Assembly (NCBI RefSeq): GCF_000733125.1
Contig: NZ_JPHU01000004.1
Coordinates: 148,209 to 212,208 of the forward strand
Length of the DNA stretch: 64,000 nucleotides
Source: Parvularcula oceani
GTDB taxonomy: Bacteria > Pseudomonadota > Alphaproteobacteria > Caulobacterales > Parvularculaceae
Reading direction: 5' to 3'
Below are positions 1 to 8,719 of this stretch, piece after piece (the stretch's first letter is position 1; every line of letters begins with the position of its first letter). The notes under the pieces were generated by a model that saw only the letters and a program-made list of their open reading frames with translations, did not search any database and had not been told where the DNA came from. Position numbers and translations under genes: made by a program.

Positions 1-230
1 TCGAGGCGCCGCTGCTCCTTGGTGAAGAGCCGCTGCAAGGTCTCGAAGCGGCCGCGCCACAAGCAGAAGCCGCTTTCGAGACCCGGCGGGCTGTCCGGGC
101 CGATGAGCGGCGCATCGTGGCGCCCATCGACCCAGAAGGCTTCGGGGGTGTCGGTCGCCTCCACCCGCAAAACGCCGTCGAAGCCGCGCGTGAAGAAGCT
201 GCGGGCCGCATCCATCAACTCGTCGAGCAT
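1..230 (-). CDS. Partial hypothetical protein, possibly SCP2-like
   Basis: The reading frame opens with ATG at 228-230 on the minus strand and stays open to the left edge, so only about the first 76 residues are visible. The start lies six bases after the stop codon of the upstream methyltransferase gene, which suggests co-transcription. The visible part contains FWVDGR and CLWRGRFETLQRL, a pattern that reminds me of alphaproteobacterial SCP2 (sterol-carrier-like) domains. This is a weak resemblance, and the decisive C-terminal part lies outside the window. Confidence 0.45.
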   Translation of the reverse strand, partial: MLDELMDAARSFFTRGFDGVLRVEATDTPEAFWVDGRHDAPLIGPDSPPGLESGFCLWRGRFETLQRLFTKEQRRL

Positions 231-236
231 GAGCGC

Positions 237-1352
237 CTATTCCATCAGCGCGCCGTCGGCGGCAAGCGGCTTGCGGAACATGAGGGTGAAGCGGTCGCTC
301 TCGCCGATTTCGGCATAGCGTTCGGCATCGAAGCCTTCGGGCATCTGCCCGTCAGACCCTTGCGTCCGGGAGGTGGGCGGCAGGGTCCAGACGCCGAAGG
401 GGTGATCGGCCGTGTCCTGAGGATTGGCGTTGATCTCCGCCTCGCGGACGAATTCGAAGCCGGCCTCCTCGGCCAGCGCCATGACCGTGGACCGCTTCAC
501 ATAGCCCGAGCTCCGCTCCATCTCGTCGTCGGCGTCTTCGGGCAGGCGGTGGTCGACGACGCCGAGCACGCCGCCGGGCTTGAGCGCCTCGTAGAAACCT
601 TCGAACGCGTTCTCGGCGAAGCCGTTCATGACGAAGTTGTGCACGTTGCGGAAGGTCAGGACCATGTCGGCGCTGCCCGCCGGCGCGACTTCCGCTTCCT
701 GCGGCGAGAGGACGGTCATGTTCACGTCGCCATAGGTGTCGGGGTCGGAGGCGAATTCCCGCTCGAAGGCCGCGATGGAATCCCGCTGGTACTGGCTGTC
801 GGTCTCCGGATCGAAGCCCGCCGCGTAATAGGTGCCGCCGCCCTGCGCCAGATAGGGCGCGATGACCTCCGTGTACCAGCCGCCGCCGGGCCAGACCTCG
901 ACCACGGTCATGTCGGGCCGCAGGCCGAAGAATTCGAGCGTTTCGACCGGATTGCGGTACTGGTCCCGGGCGCGGTCGTCCTCGGAGCGCCAGTCGCCTT
1001 GCGCGATCTGCTCGAGGCTCGCCTGGCCGGGATCGAGCCGGTCGCGGTCCTCGTCCGAGAGGATATCGGGGGAATAGGCGACGCCGTCGCGGACCATGCC
1101 CTCCTCGTCCTGCGAGGCGCGGGCATCATAGCCGTCATCCTCGCCCTCGCCGCCCGGCGGCAGCGCGATGATCGTCTCCTCGCCTTCCCGGTCCACGGTC
1201 TCATAGCGGCCTTCGGGCGCTTGGTCGGGGATTGTCGTGCCTGGCGCGTTCGCCGTGCCTTCGTTCGTCCGCATCTCTTCGGAGGGGCCTTGCTCTCCGC
1301 AAGCGGCGAGCGCGGGCAGAGCGAGCAGGATGGCGAGGGTCGAGGCGCGCAT
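237..1352 (-). CDS. Lipoprotein-anchored class I SAM methyltransferase-like protein (COG4798 type)
   Basis: A 371-residue protein. It starts with a lipoprotein signal whose lipobox is LAAC, with the Cys at residue 18, followed by a long acidic, low-complexity linker to about residue 130. The rest resembles the predicted methyltransferases of COG4798: VVEVWPGGGWYTEVIAPYL is the SAM-binding motif I region, AGFDPETDS follows, and LTFRNVHNF and GGVLGVVDHR are typical of the family's later strands. The predicted lipidated, periplasmic location is odd for a SAM-dependent enzyme because SAM is cytoplasmic, so the real reaction may differ. It is the first gene of a short minus-strand pair with the partial gene at the left edge. 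The substrate is unknown. Confidence 0.75.
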   Translation of the reverse strand: MRASTLAILLALPALAACGEQGPSEEMRTNEGTANAPGTTIPDQAPEGRYETVDREGEETIIALPPGGEGEDDGYDARASQDEEGMVRDGVAYSPDILSDEDRDRLDPGQASLEQIAQGDWRSEDDRARDQYRNPVETLEFFGLRPDMTVVEVWPGGGWYTEVIAPYLAQGGGTYYAAGFDPETDSQYQRDSIAAFEREFASDPDTYGDVNMTVLSPQEAEVAPAGSADMVLTFRNVHNFVMNGFAENAFEGFYEALKPGGVLGVVDHRLPEDADDEMERSSGYVKRSTVMALAEEAGFEFVREAEINANPQDTADHPFGVWTLPPTSRTQGSDGQMPEGFDAERYAEIGESDRFTLMFRKPLAADGALME

Positions 1353-1433
1353 GGCGTTACTCCCGGTTGGCTGGTCTTCGCAGAGCAGTTAGCGCGCAGC
1401 GGCCATCCTTCCCACCTCGGCCCGCAGGAGGGC

Positions 1434-1462
1434 CTTGAAATCGGCGCGCTCCCTTCCCAATT
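1434..1462 (+). promoter_or_regulatory. RpoH (sigma-32)-type heat-shock promoter of hsp20
   Basis: CTTGAAA at 1434-1440 and CCCAATT at 1456-1462 are separated by 15 bases, close to the sigma-32 consensus CTTGAAA-N11-15-CCCATNT. The element lies about 100 bases before a small heat-shock protein gene on the same strand, where such a promoter is expected. The match is by eye only. Confidence 0.7.
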
Positions 1463-1540
1463 TTCCTGCACCGGCGGCCGCGAGGCGCCGGGACGACGTC
1501 GCGGGCACCGCCTTTCGGGGTGCGAGAAGGCGTCGGCCAA

Positions 1541-1564
1541 GTCATTGCTTCTACGGAGAACGAC
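1541..1564 (+). promoter_or_regulatory. ROSE-like RNA thermometer hairpin over the hsp20 ribosome binding site
   Basis: The Shine-Dalgarno GGAG (1555-1558) faces an upstream TTGCT (1545-1549). This matches the U(U/C)GCU element that masks the RBS in alphaproteobacterial ROSE thermometers. GTC (1541-1543) can clamp to GAC (1562-1564) just before the start codon. A second hairpin, GCACC/GGTGC at 1505-1523, lies upstream, and the leader counted from the RpoH-type promoter is about 95 bases, a usual ROSE length. The SD-side base opposite the last U is C rather than A, so the fit is not perfect. Confidence 0.5.
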
Positions 1565-2026
1565 ATGCGTACCTATGACATGACCCCCCTGCTTCGCTCG
1601 ACGATCGGCTTCGACCGCCTGTTCAACGACCTGATGGACAGCGCCGGCAAGGCCGAGAACGGCTACCCGCCCTTCAATGTCGAGCTTCTCGGCGAGAACG
1701 ACTACCGGATCACCCTCGCCGTCGCCGGCTTCGCGCAGGACGACCTCGAGATCGAGGTGACCGACCGCGCTCTCAAGATCACCGGCCGCCGTCCCGACGA
1801 TGACACGGAGCGCCAGTTCCTGCATCACGGCATTGCCGGGCGCAGCTTCGAGCGCCGCTTCCAGCTGGCCGAGCACGTCAAGGTGACGGGCGCGAGCCTC
1901 GAGAACGGCCTGCTCAATGTCGAGCTGGCCCGCGAGGTCCCCGAGGCCATGAAGCCGCGCAAGGTCGAGATCGGCACCGGCCGGTCCTCCGCCGAGGTCA
2001 TCGAGGCGAAGACCCGGGCTGCCTGA
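1565..2026 (+). CDS. Small heat-shock protein, Hsp20/IbpA family
   Basis: A 153-residue alpha-crystallin-domain chaperone that holds unfolding proteins for refolding by DnaK/ClpB. The N-terminus MRTYDMTPLLRSTIGFDRLF is typical of the IbpA class. The crystallin domain runs from about residue 35 to 130 and includes NDYRITLAVAGF and GASLENGLLNVEL, with the A-x-x-x-NGL pattern of the last domain strand. The start at 1565 is chosen because GGAG lies 6 bases upstream and the N-terminus matches the family; an in-frame ATG at 1520 would remove the leader. Regulation is probably by RpoH plus a ROSE-like RNA thermometer. A strong terminator follows. Confidence 0.92.
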   Translation: MRTYDMTPLLRSTIGFDRLFNDLMDSAGKAENGYPPFNVELLGENDYRITLAVAGFAQDDLEIEVTDRALKITGRRPDDDTERQFLHHGIAGRSFERRFQLAEHVKVTGASLENGLLNVELAREVPEAMKPRKVEIGTGRSSAEVIEAKTRAA

Positions 2027-2050
2027 ACCACGACGGCCTGACCCGCAGGA

Positions 2051-2076
2051 GGGGCGCTCTCGCAGCGCCCCTTTTT
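2051..2076 (+). terminator. Rho-independent terminator after hsp20
   Basis: Perfect 8-bp stem GGGGCGCT/AGCGCCCC (2051-2058 and 2064-2071), five-base loop, followed by TTTTT. It lies 24 bases after the hsp20 stop codon. Confidence 0.9.
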
Positions 2077-2208
2077 GTTGCGCCGCTTTTCGGCGACCCC
2101 CCTTTTGTTGGCCCCTCTTTTCGTTGGCCATGTCTTCCCGCAGGAGGCGAGAGCGGCTAGCCTGCTCTTCCAGGGACGGGAAGGCTCCTCAGCCAGCGGC
2201 AGGACGGC

Positions 2209-2970
2209 ATGACAGGGCGCAGCGGCTATACCGTAGGAGGAGACGAGATCCGCGAGGAATCCTCGTGGCGCTATCCGCTCCTCATCTTCTTCATCACCCT
2301 CGTCCTCTGCGTGGTCGTCCTCTACCACTATGTCGGCCCCGACGTGGATGATCTGCAGGGCCTGACGCCCAAGCCGACCGTGTCGGACGACCGGACGGTC
2401 ATCACAGTCGGTGATGTCAGCTTCTCCGTGCCCGCCAACTATACGGTCTACCCGCGCGACCGGCGTCCCGGCGAGCGTGAAGCCCTGTCTCTTTACGCGT
2501 CATGGCCGCGCATGGACGGCTATACACCGGCACGCCGCGCCGACTTCGTCGAGAACAGGGCCGATGCGCCGCGCATCGACATCGTCATCGAAAAACGCAA
2601 CCTGCCGCTGAGCGAGGCCGACCGGCTCGAGCTCCTCTACCGGCCCCAGGCGATCGAGCGGGAAGGCGTGCCCGCCGCGCACGACCTGACCCGTTTCACC
2701 TTTCCGGCAGGAACCCCCACCAATCCGGCCTCCGGCTATGTCGACAAGGAGATGCTGCTGGGCACAGCCGAGGACGGGAAGCAGGCGATTCTCTTCTGCT
2801 ACAAGGATACCGGCGACAAGATCGTTCCCCCCGACTGCTACCGGCAATACGAGCTGACCGAGGGCGTGTCGGTGAAATACTACTTCAAGCGCCCCTATCT
2901 GCCCGAATGGCGCGAGATCGACACCAAGGTCCGCCGGTTCGTCGCGGACCTTGCGGGCGGACAGGGTTAA
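2209..2970 (+). CDS. Hypothetical protein with one membrane span
   Basis: A 253-residue protein I cannot assign to a family. A single hydrophobic helix at about residues 22-42 (YPLLIFFITLVLCVVVLYHY) anchors a hydrophilic C-terminal domain that should lie in the periplasm. The domain begins with a beta-rich stretch (TVITVGDVSFSVPANYTVYP) and contains two Cys residues (FCYK and PPDCYR) that could form a disulfide. The start is preceded by GCAGGACGGC. It is followed 36 bases later by another small membrane protein on the same strand, so the two may be co-transcribed. Confidence 0.75.
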   Translation: MTGRSGYTVGGDEIREESSWRYPLLIFFITLVLCVVVLYHYVGPDVDDLQGLTPKPTVSDDRTVITVGDVSFSVPANYTVYPRDRRPGEREALSLYASWPRMDGYTPARRADFVENRADAPRIDIVIEKRNLPLSEADRLELLYRPQAIEREGVPAAHDLTRFTFPAGTPTNPASGYVDKEMLLGTAEDGKQAILFCYKDTGDKIVPPDCYRQYELTEGVSVKYYFKRPYLPEWREIDTKVRRFVADLAGGQG

Positions 2971-3006
2971 CCCCGGCTTAAGCATGGCGGGCCGAGCCTG
3001 GGCGCC

Positions 3007-3375
3007 GTGATGACGGATCCAAGCTACCTTCTCTCTCTCGCCGTGTCCGGCAGCGATATCGGCCGCCTCGTCTGGATCGCGGGCCTCGCCTCGCTGCTGG
3101 TGACGACGCGCTTCAAGCCCTGGCGGATCGCCGTGGCCGCCTTCCTGCTGGACCGCCTCCTGCCTTTCTGGACGATGAGCCGGTCCTATGACGAGGGCAC
3201 GATCCGGGCTGCCGCGAGCCATCAGCTCTCGACGCTGCCGCAGGACGCCGTTGCGCTGGGAGTGCGCTTCCTGCTGCTCTACTTCGCCATCGTGCTGCTC
3301 TGGCGCCTTCGGCTGGCGCTGCATGGCCGGCGCCCCGTGATGACCGCGGGACAGGCCGCCGAGCAGGACGGCTGA
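3007..3375 (+). CDS. Hypothetical small membrane protein
   Basis: About 122 residues with hydrophobic stretches near residues 10-32, 40-55 and 82-102, suggesting an inner-membrane protein of two or three spans. GTG at 3007 and ATG at 3010 are both possible starts. No known domain is recognised. It follows the single-span protein gene closely on the same strand and converges with the RusA-like gene, whose stop is only six bases away. Confidence 0.65.
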   Translation: MMTDPSYLLSLAVSGSDIGRLVWIAGLASLLVTTRFKPWRIAVAAFLLDRLLPFWTMSRSYDEGTIRAAASHQLSTLPQDAVALGVRFLLLYFAIVLLWRLRLALHGRRPVMTAGQAAEQDG

Positions 3376-3381
3376 CCCGGC

Positions 3382-3789
3382 TCATTCCGCCAAGAGGGCC
3401 TCGTCCAGCGCCACCGGCGCGACCGGACCGTCCAGCGGCCGGATCCTGACGGCAATGCGGTTGGCGCTGCCTTCGAAGCGCTCGGAGACCAGCCGCACCA
3501 CCTGCCGGTCGTCGCGATAGAAGACGCCGCCCAAGGCATCGAGAACCGCCTTGGCGATATTGTCCACATCATGGGCGCCCGCCTTCTCGGCCAGCACCGA
3601 CGTCCAGATCCGGACTTCGCAGGGACCGAGGACGGGCCGCACCTTGCCGCCGTCTCTGCGCACGGCCGCCGCCATGATCTTCTTCAGCGCACGGACCTGC
3701 GTCGTCGCGGCGTCGAAGACGACGAGGCTGCCCTCGCGGCTGCTCCAGACCTTCAGCTTGCCCGATCCGCTGCCCATGCTCCCGCCCAT
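3382..3789 (-). CDS. RusA-like Holliday junction resolvase/endonuclease
   Basis: A 135-residue protein with the RusA family signature: [14 protein letters not shown] followed by FYRDDRQV. The Asp residues of DxDN, LDAL and RDD correspond to the metal-binding acids of RusA, which cuts four-way DNA junctions. Length is normal for the family. RusA genes are often phage-borne, but no other phage gene is visible here, and the neighbours are fumC and housekeeping-like genes. ATG at 3789 directly follows GAGGGG; an ATG four codons later is an alternative start. Confidence 0.75.
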   Translation of the reverse strand: MGGSMGSGSGKLKVWSSREGSLVVFDAATTQVRALKKIMAAAVRRDGGKVRPVLGPCEVRIWTSVLAEKAGAHDVDNIAKAVLDALGGVFYRDDRQVVRLVSERFEGSANRIAVRIRPLDGPVAPVALDEALLAE

Positions 3790-3938
3790 CCCCTCGCCGG
3801 CGATGCCGGAACCGGCGCGCCATCCTGTTTCTGCGAAAGAACGATGGGGCCGCGCAGCCTCAGGTCAACCAGCGGCGTGACCTTCGCGGCGCTCTGGCCT
3901 ACGAGCGGCGGCAGATCGGAGACTCCCAGGAGGACATG

Positions 3939-5339
3939 ATGGCCGAGAACAAGGCGACCCGCACCGAGACCGACAGCTTCGGCCCGCTCGAAGTGCCCAA
4001 GGACCGCTATTACGGCGCCCAGTCGGCGCGGTCGCTCATCAATTTCGACATCGGCACGGAGACCATGCCAGCGCCGCTGATCCGCGCGCTCGGCATCGTC
4101 AAGCGCTCTGCCGCCCTCGCCAACATGGCGCTCGACAATATCGACGACAGGCTGGGCAAGGCGATCGTCCAAGCAGCCGGCGAAGTCGCCGAGGGCAAGC
4201 TCGACGGGCATTTCCCGCTCTCGGTCTGGCAGACGGGCTCGGGCACCCAGTCCAACATGAACACCAACGAGGTGGTCGCGAACCGCGCGATCGAGATCCT
4301 CGGCGGCGAGATCGGCTCGAAAGACCCGGTCCACCCCAATGACCACGTCAACAAGAGCCAGTCCTCGAACGACACCTTCCCCACCGCCATGCATATCGCG
4401 GCGGCCGAGGAAGTGGCGCACCGCCTGCTGCCCGCCCTTCAGCAGCTGCGCAACGCGCTCAACGACAAGGCCGAGGCGTTCCGCGACATCATCAAGATCG
4501 GCCGCACCCACCTGCAGGACGCGACCCCCCTGACGCTCGGCCAGGAATTCTCGGGCTATGTCGCGATGGTCGAGAACGGGATCGAGCGGGTCGAGGGCGC
4601 CCTGCCCCGGCTCTACCAGCTCGCCCAGGGCGGCACGGCGGTCGGCACGGGCCTCAACGCCAAGCCCGGCTTCGCCGAAGCCTTCGCCGGTGAGGTCGCG
4701 AGCTATACGAACCTGCCTTTCGTCACCGCGCCGAACAAGTTCGAGGCGCTGGCGACCCATGACGGCATGGTCGAGGCGCATGGCAGCCTGAACGAGGTCG
4801 CCGTCAGCCTGTTCAAGATCGCCAACGACATCCGGCTTCTGGGTTCGGGCCCGCGCTCTGGCCTCGGCGAGATCGCCCTGCCCGAGAACGAGCCCGGCTC
4901 CTCGATCATGCCCGGAAAGGTCAATCCGACCCAGTGCGAGGCGCTGACCATGGTCTGCGCACAGGTGATGGGGAACAATGCCGCCGTCTCCTTCGCAGGC
5001 AGCCAGGGGCATTTCGAGCTCAACGTCTTCAAGCCCGTGATCGCCTACAACGTGCTCCAGTCGATCCGCCTCCTCGCGGACAGCGCGCGAAGCTTCACCG
5101 AGAAATGCGTCTCGGGGATCGAAGCCAATGAAGGCCGCATCCAGGACCTGATGGAGCGCTCGCTCATGCTCGTCACGGCCCTCGCGCCGACCATCGGCTA
5201 CGACAATGCGACCAAGATCGCGAAGACCGCGCACCAGAACGGCACGACGCTTCGCGAAGAGGCGGTGAAGCTCGGCTTCGTCTCCGAGGAGGACTATGAC
5301 GACATCGTCCGCCCCGAGAAGATGATCGGTCCGCGCTAA
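3939..5339 (+). CDS. fumC: Fumarate hydratase class II
   Basis: A 466-residue, iron-independent fumarase that converts fumarate to L-malate in the TCA cycle. The family signature [16 protein letters not shown] is intact, as are the substrate-site segments [30 protein letters not shown] and [11 protein letters not shown]. Two adjacent ATG codons occur at 3936 and 3939. The SD sequence AGGAGG (3928-3933) is spaced better for 3939. The gene stands alone and converges with the GH75-like lipoprotein gene, overlapping its end by four bases. Confidence 0.97.
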   Translation: MAENKATRTETDSFGPLEVPKDRYYGAQSARSLINFDIGTETMPAPLIRALGIVKRSAALANMALDNIDDRLGKAIVQAAGEVAEGKLDGHFPLSVWQTGSGTQSNMNTNEVVANRAIEILGGEIGSKDPVHPNDHVNKSQSSNDTFPTAMHIAAAEEVAHRLLPALQQLRNALNDKAEAFRDIIKIGRTHLQDATPLTLGQEFSGYVAMVENGIERVEGALPRLYQLAQGGTAVGTGLNAKPGFAEAFAGEVASYTNLPFVTAPNKFEALATHDGMVEAHGSLNEVAVSLFKIANDIRLLGSGPRSGLGEIALPENEPGSSIMPGKVNPTQCEALTMVCAQVMGNNAAVSFAGSQGHFELNVFKPVIAYNVLQSIRLLADSARSFTEKCVSGIEANEGRIQDLMERSLMLVTALAPTIGYDNATKIAKTAHQNGTTLREEAVKLGFVSEEDYDDIVRPEKMIGPR

Positions 5340-6370
5340 CCGGCCTCGGGAATGTAGCGGCGGCGGCAGCGGGACAGGCGCTCAGTGCCGCCCCAGGCCT
5401 CGAAGGCCTCCGCCGCCCGCTCCCGAACCGCATCGGACGTATAGGGCGCGCCGGCCGGGGCTCCGCCGAAGAAGACGGTCAGCACATCCTGCCGCCGCGC
5501 CTCTCCGTCATAGCGATTCTCGCGGCTCGGCTCTTCCGGCGGCAGGCCGCTGACGGCGCGGGCCAGCGCCATGGAGCCGGACCCTGCGCGGGGCGCATGA
5601 TCGGCGACGATGAAGGGCACGGGTTCGCAGTCGCGGTTATAGGGGCAGCCGCGCGTCCTGTAGGCGACGCCGAACGTGCCGAGCGGCACGCCCTGATCGC
5701 GGCGCAGCGCCGCATAGGGCACCTCGCCGCTGTCGACGAAGCGGCGGGCATCGTCCGGCGCATAGCGGGTGTCCTGAAGCCCGGTCCGGCTGACATAGAA
5801 GCCCGATCCGTCCGCCTGCAGCACGGGCTCGACCCGCGGCACGCGCGCCCCTGAAATGCGGGCGCTGCCCTGCGCGGTGATGCCGTGCCAGCGGATCGCG
5901 CCGGTCTGCGGATCGTCCCAGCCCGCGGATTCGATTCTCGCCGCGTCCTCCTCGAAGCGCCCGGTGCAGGTGGCGGGGCTCGCCGCCCCCTCATAGGCCG
6001 TCCCGCCCGGCAGGAAGACCTCTCCGGCATTGCAGCGGTGGAGGAGCGCGCCGCCCGCGGCATTGTCCGGGTGGAATGCGTCTTTCGCGCCGGCCACCGT
6101 CACCGTCATCGGCGCCATGGCGATCAGCGTGCCGTCATCGAGCTCCAGAAACCGCTGCCCGCCGCGCATGACGATTTCGCCGGCGCAAGGATCATCGCCG
6201 CTGCCCAGGGTGAGGTCGACCGGCGCGTTCGGCGCAGCGGCCGGTGCGCGCCTCGGCGCAACCGCCGCATCCGGCCGGGCCGCGGGCGCGCCGGGCGCGG
6301 ACGACCCGGCCGGACCGTCCGCGGTGCAGGCCGCCGCGGCGAGGATACAGGAAAGAAGGACGCGTCTCAT
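5336..6370 (-). CDS. Lipoprotein with GH75 (chitosanase)-like domain
   Basis: A 344-residue protein with a signal peptide ending in AAAC (lipobox, Cys at residue 15), then an Ala/Pro-rich linker to about residue 55. The C-terminal half carries the pattern of the GH75 fungal-chitosanase fold: [40 protein letters not shown] and GSGSMALA, ending with VFFGGA. The Asp of VAD corresponds to one catalytic acid of GH75. The second, usually in an I-G-E-G-S motif, appears to be Ser here (AGSGS), so chitosanase activity is doubtful. Family placement rests on recalled motifs only. Confidence 0.6.
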   Translation of the reverse strand: MRRVLLSCILAAAACTADGPAGSSAPGAPAARPDAAVAPRRAPAAAPNAPVDLTLGSGDDPCAGEIVMRGGQRFLELDDGTLIAMAPMTVTVAGAKDAFHPDNAAGGALLHRCNAGEVFLPGGTAYEGAASPATCTGRFEEDAARIESAGWDDPQTGAIRWHGITAQGSARISGARVPRVEPVLQADGSGFYVSRTGLQDTRYAPDDARRFVDSGEVPYAALRRDQGVPLGTFGVAYRTRGCPYNRDCEPVPFIVADHAPRAGSGSMALARAVSGLPPEEPSRENRYDGEARRQDVLTVFFGGAPAGAPYTSDAVRERAAEAFEAWGGTERLSRCRRRYIPEAG

Positions 6371-6789
6371 GCGGCTCGCTCCGGGTTGCGGATCGGGACC
6401 CTAGGACGCGGCGCTGCCTTTGTGCCAGCTTACGGCTTGGTCAGCCGGCCTTGCGGCCCATCGCTCCGGGCGCCGGTCCGCATGGGACGGCAGGGCTGAC
6501 GCTCCGGGGTCTCCCGCCGCACCGCATAAGGAGGAACAGGTACGCAAAGAAGATGCGGCAGGCCGAAAAGCCCGCATTCCTCTTCGCCTTCGCAGACATG
6601 GACATAGCTGCCCGTCGCGCATGCCTTCATTTTGCCCCCGCGTTTCCGCAACCTTGCCACGAATCGTCACCCATCACGGGCGTGTGAACAACAGAGTCAG
6701 AGTTGCGTTGCAGCTCGGGCGCATCTTTAAGGACTCATGAAACGCATGAGGGCGGCTCCCCTTGCGTCCTTTTCCCTCAGGTTGCCGCG
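6371..6789. other. Long intergenic region upstream of the ABC exporter gene
   Basis: About 420 bases between the divergent lipoprotein and ABC exporter genes. Short open frames on both strands have no recognisable domain, no good SD and no membrane or signal features, so I call none of them genes. The one clear structure is a perfect inverted repeat, CTCATG-AAACG-CATGAG at 6734-6750, about 40 bases before the exporter start. It could be a regulator site or a small hairpin. Confidence 0.5.
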
Positions 6790-8634
6790 ATGCTCTTCCG
6801 CCTTTTCGAATCCGCCGTCCCGCCTCTGCCGGACGAGGCGCCCACACCGCCGCCGGGCAGGCTGCTGCCATTCGTGTGGCATTATGTCCGGCCGTTCCGC
6901 TTCCTCCTGCTCGCCTCCATCCTGACCGCCGCCTCGATCGCCTTTCTCGAGGTCTTCGCCTTCGAGCTGGTCGGGCGGATCGTCGACTGGATGGGCGCCA
7001 CGGGCCCCGAGGGCTTCTGGAACGCCTATGGCGGCCGGATCCTCGCGATCGGCCTGATGATCGCGCTTCTCTGGCCTCTTCTCACCCTGCTCGACGAGAT
7101 GATCATGCTGCAGGGCATGATGGGCAATATGGCGATGTCGATCCGGTGGCGGGGGCACCGCTACCTTCTTCGTCAGTCTGCGTCCTTCTTCGCCGACGAC
7201 TTCGCCGGCCGGCTCGCGACCAAGCTGATGCAGACCGCGCTCGGCGTTCGCGACACGGTGGTGAAGCTGGCGAACATCATCGTCTACATGACGGTCTATT
7301 TCGGCTCGGCCCTCGTGCTGTTCACGGCGAATGACTGGCGGCTGACAGTGCCCCTCATCCTCTGGCTCCTGGGATACGGCGTCATCATGCGCTTCTTCCT
7401 GCCGCGCCTGCAACGCGTGTCGGAGGCGCAGTCCGAGGCCCGCTCGCAGCTGACCGGACGGATCGTCGATGCGTACACGAACATCTCGACGGTGAAGCTC
7501 TTCTCCTCCTCCGCCGAGGAAGATGCCTATGCCGCCGAAAGCATGCGGAGCATGCTGGGCACGGTCTATCCGCAGATGCGCCTCGCGACGCTCCTCTCGG
7601 TGAGCCTTCAGGCCATCAACGGCGCCATGATCGCCGCCACGCTCGGCCTCGGCATCTGGCTGTGGTCCGGCGGAGCGCTGTCGCTCGGCGCCGTCGCCTT
7701 CGCGACGACCCTGGCCCTGCGCATCCAGGGCCTCAGCCACTATTTCCTGTGGGAGGTCTCGAACCTGTTCGAGAACCTCGGAATGACGCAGAACGGCATG
7801 GAGACCCTGGCGCAGCCGGTCGCGGTCGCGGACCGCAGCGCACGCCGGCTGGAGGTGCCCGATGGCGCTGTCTCCTTCGAGGATGTGCGCTTCACCTATG
7901 GCCGGAACACGGCCGTCATCGACGGGCTGACCCTGAAGATCGCACCGGGAGAGAAAGTGGGCCTCGTCGGCCGTTCGGGCGCGGGCAAGTCGACCCTCGT
8001 CTCCCTCCTCCTGCGCCTTTACGACACCGAAAGCGGCCGGGTGCTGATCGACGGGCACGACATCGCCGGGATCAGCCAGGAAAGCCTGCGGCGCCAGATC
8101 GCGGTCGTCAGCCAGGACACCTCGCTCCTGCACCGCACGATCCGCGAGAACATCGCCTATGGCCGCCCCGACGCCAGCGAGGCGGAGATCGTCGATGCCG
8201 CGCGCCGCGCCGAGGCGTGGGACTTCATCGAAGCGCTGGAGGACGAGAAAGGCCGAAGCGGGCTCGACGCCATGGTGGGCGAGCGCGGGGTGAAGCTCTC
8301 CGGCGGCCAGCGCCAACGGATCGCTCTCGCCCGCGTCATCCTCAAGGACGCGCCGATCCTGGTGCTCGACGAAGCGACCTCCGCCCTCGACAGCGAGGTC
8401 GAGGCGGCGATCCAGGACCGGATGGAGGATCTGACGCGGGGCCGCACGGTTCTCGCCATCGCGCACCGCCTGTCGACGGTCGCGGCGATGGACCGCCTCG
8501 TCGTCATGGATGCCGGCCGCATCGTCGAGCAGGGCACGCATGAGGAGCTTCTGGCGGCCGGCGGCGTCTATGCGGGGCTCTGGGCGCGCCAGTCGGGCGG
8601 CTTCCTCGCCGCCGACGAGGTGGCCGCGCAATGA
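6790..8634 (+). CDS. ABC exporter, fused permease and ATPase
   Basis: A 614-residue half-transporter of the MsbA/MDR type: six-helix membrane domain at about residues 30-320, nucleotide-binding domain after about residue 350. The ATPase has Walker A (GRSGAGKSTL), Q-loop (AVVSQDTSLL), signature LSGGQRQRIALAR, Walker B with DEATSALDSE, and the H-loop AIAHRLST. I start it at the ATG at 6790 because MLFRLFESAVPPLPDEAP matches the usual N-terminus of this alphaproteobacterial group; the frame is open further upstream, to 6703. Such proteins work as dimers exporting lipids, peptides or drugs; the substrate cannot be told from the sequence. Confidence 0.93.
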   Translation: MLFRLFESAVPPLPDEAPTPPPGRLLPFVWHYVRPFRFLLLASILTAASIAFLEVFAFELVGRIVDWMGATGPEGFWNAYGGRILAIGLMIALLWPLLTLLDEMIMLQGMMGNMAMSIRWRGHRYLLRQSASFFADDFAGRLATKLMQTALGVRDTVVKLANIIVYMTVYFGSALVLFTANDWRLTVPLILWLLGYGVIMRFFLPRLQRVSEAQSEARSQLTGRIVDAYTNISTVKLFSSSAEEDAYAAESMRSMLGTVYPQMRLATLLSVSLQAINGAMIAATLGLGIWLWSGGALSLGAVAFATTLALRIQGLSHYFLWEVSNLFENLGMTQNGMETLAQPVAVADRSARRLEVPDGAVSFEDVRFTYGRNTAVIDGLTLKIAPGEKVGLVGRSGAGKSTLVSLLLRLYDTESGRVLIDGHDIAGISQESLRRQIAVVSQDTSLLHRTIRENIAYGRPDASEAEIVDAARRAEAWDFIEALEDEKGRSGLDAMVGERGVKLSGGQRQRIALARVILKDAPILVLDEATSALDSEVEAAIQDRMEDLTRGRTVLAIAHRLSTVAAMDRLVVMDAGRIVEQGTHEELLAAGGVYAGLWARQSGGFLAADEVAAQ

Positions 8635-8658
8635 CGCCACCTTCTTCGAGAAACCCTG

Positions 8659-8687
8659 TTGCCAAGGCCGCGGCAGATGATTATTGA
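8659..8687 (+). promoter_or_regulatory. Probable promoter of tRNA-Ala
   Basis: TTGCCA (8659-8664), 17-base spacer, TATTGA (8682-8687). A start about seven bases later would give a short leader before the tRNA at 8720. The match is by eye. Confidence 0.5.
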
Positions 8688-8719
8688 GGCCCTTCGAAGC
8701 GGCGCTGCGGCGCTGCATC

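Noticed and set aside
117..1583. Long plus-strand open frame across the methyltransferase gene
   Set aside because: It is antisense to a gene with clear family motifs and a lipoprotein signal. GC-rich DNA yields such frames by codon bias, and the translation has no domain.
2072..2128. Three near repeats of TTTTGTTG/TTTTCGTTG after the hsp20 terminator
   Set aside because: Short, low-complexity and probably decay of terminator T-runs; no array or mobile-element structure.
3753..5234. 493-codon minus-strand frame opposite fumC
   Set aside because: Antisense shadow of an unmistakable fumarase; composition is Arg/Gly/Asp-rich with no motif.
6703..6789. Upstream extension of the ABC exporter frame
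   Set aside because: The extra 29 residues look non-coding and the normal family N-terminus begins at the ATG at 6790.
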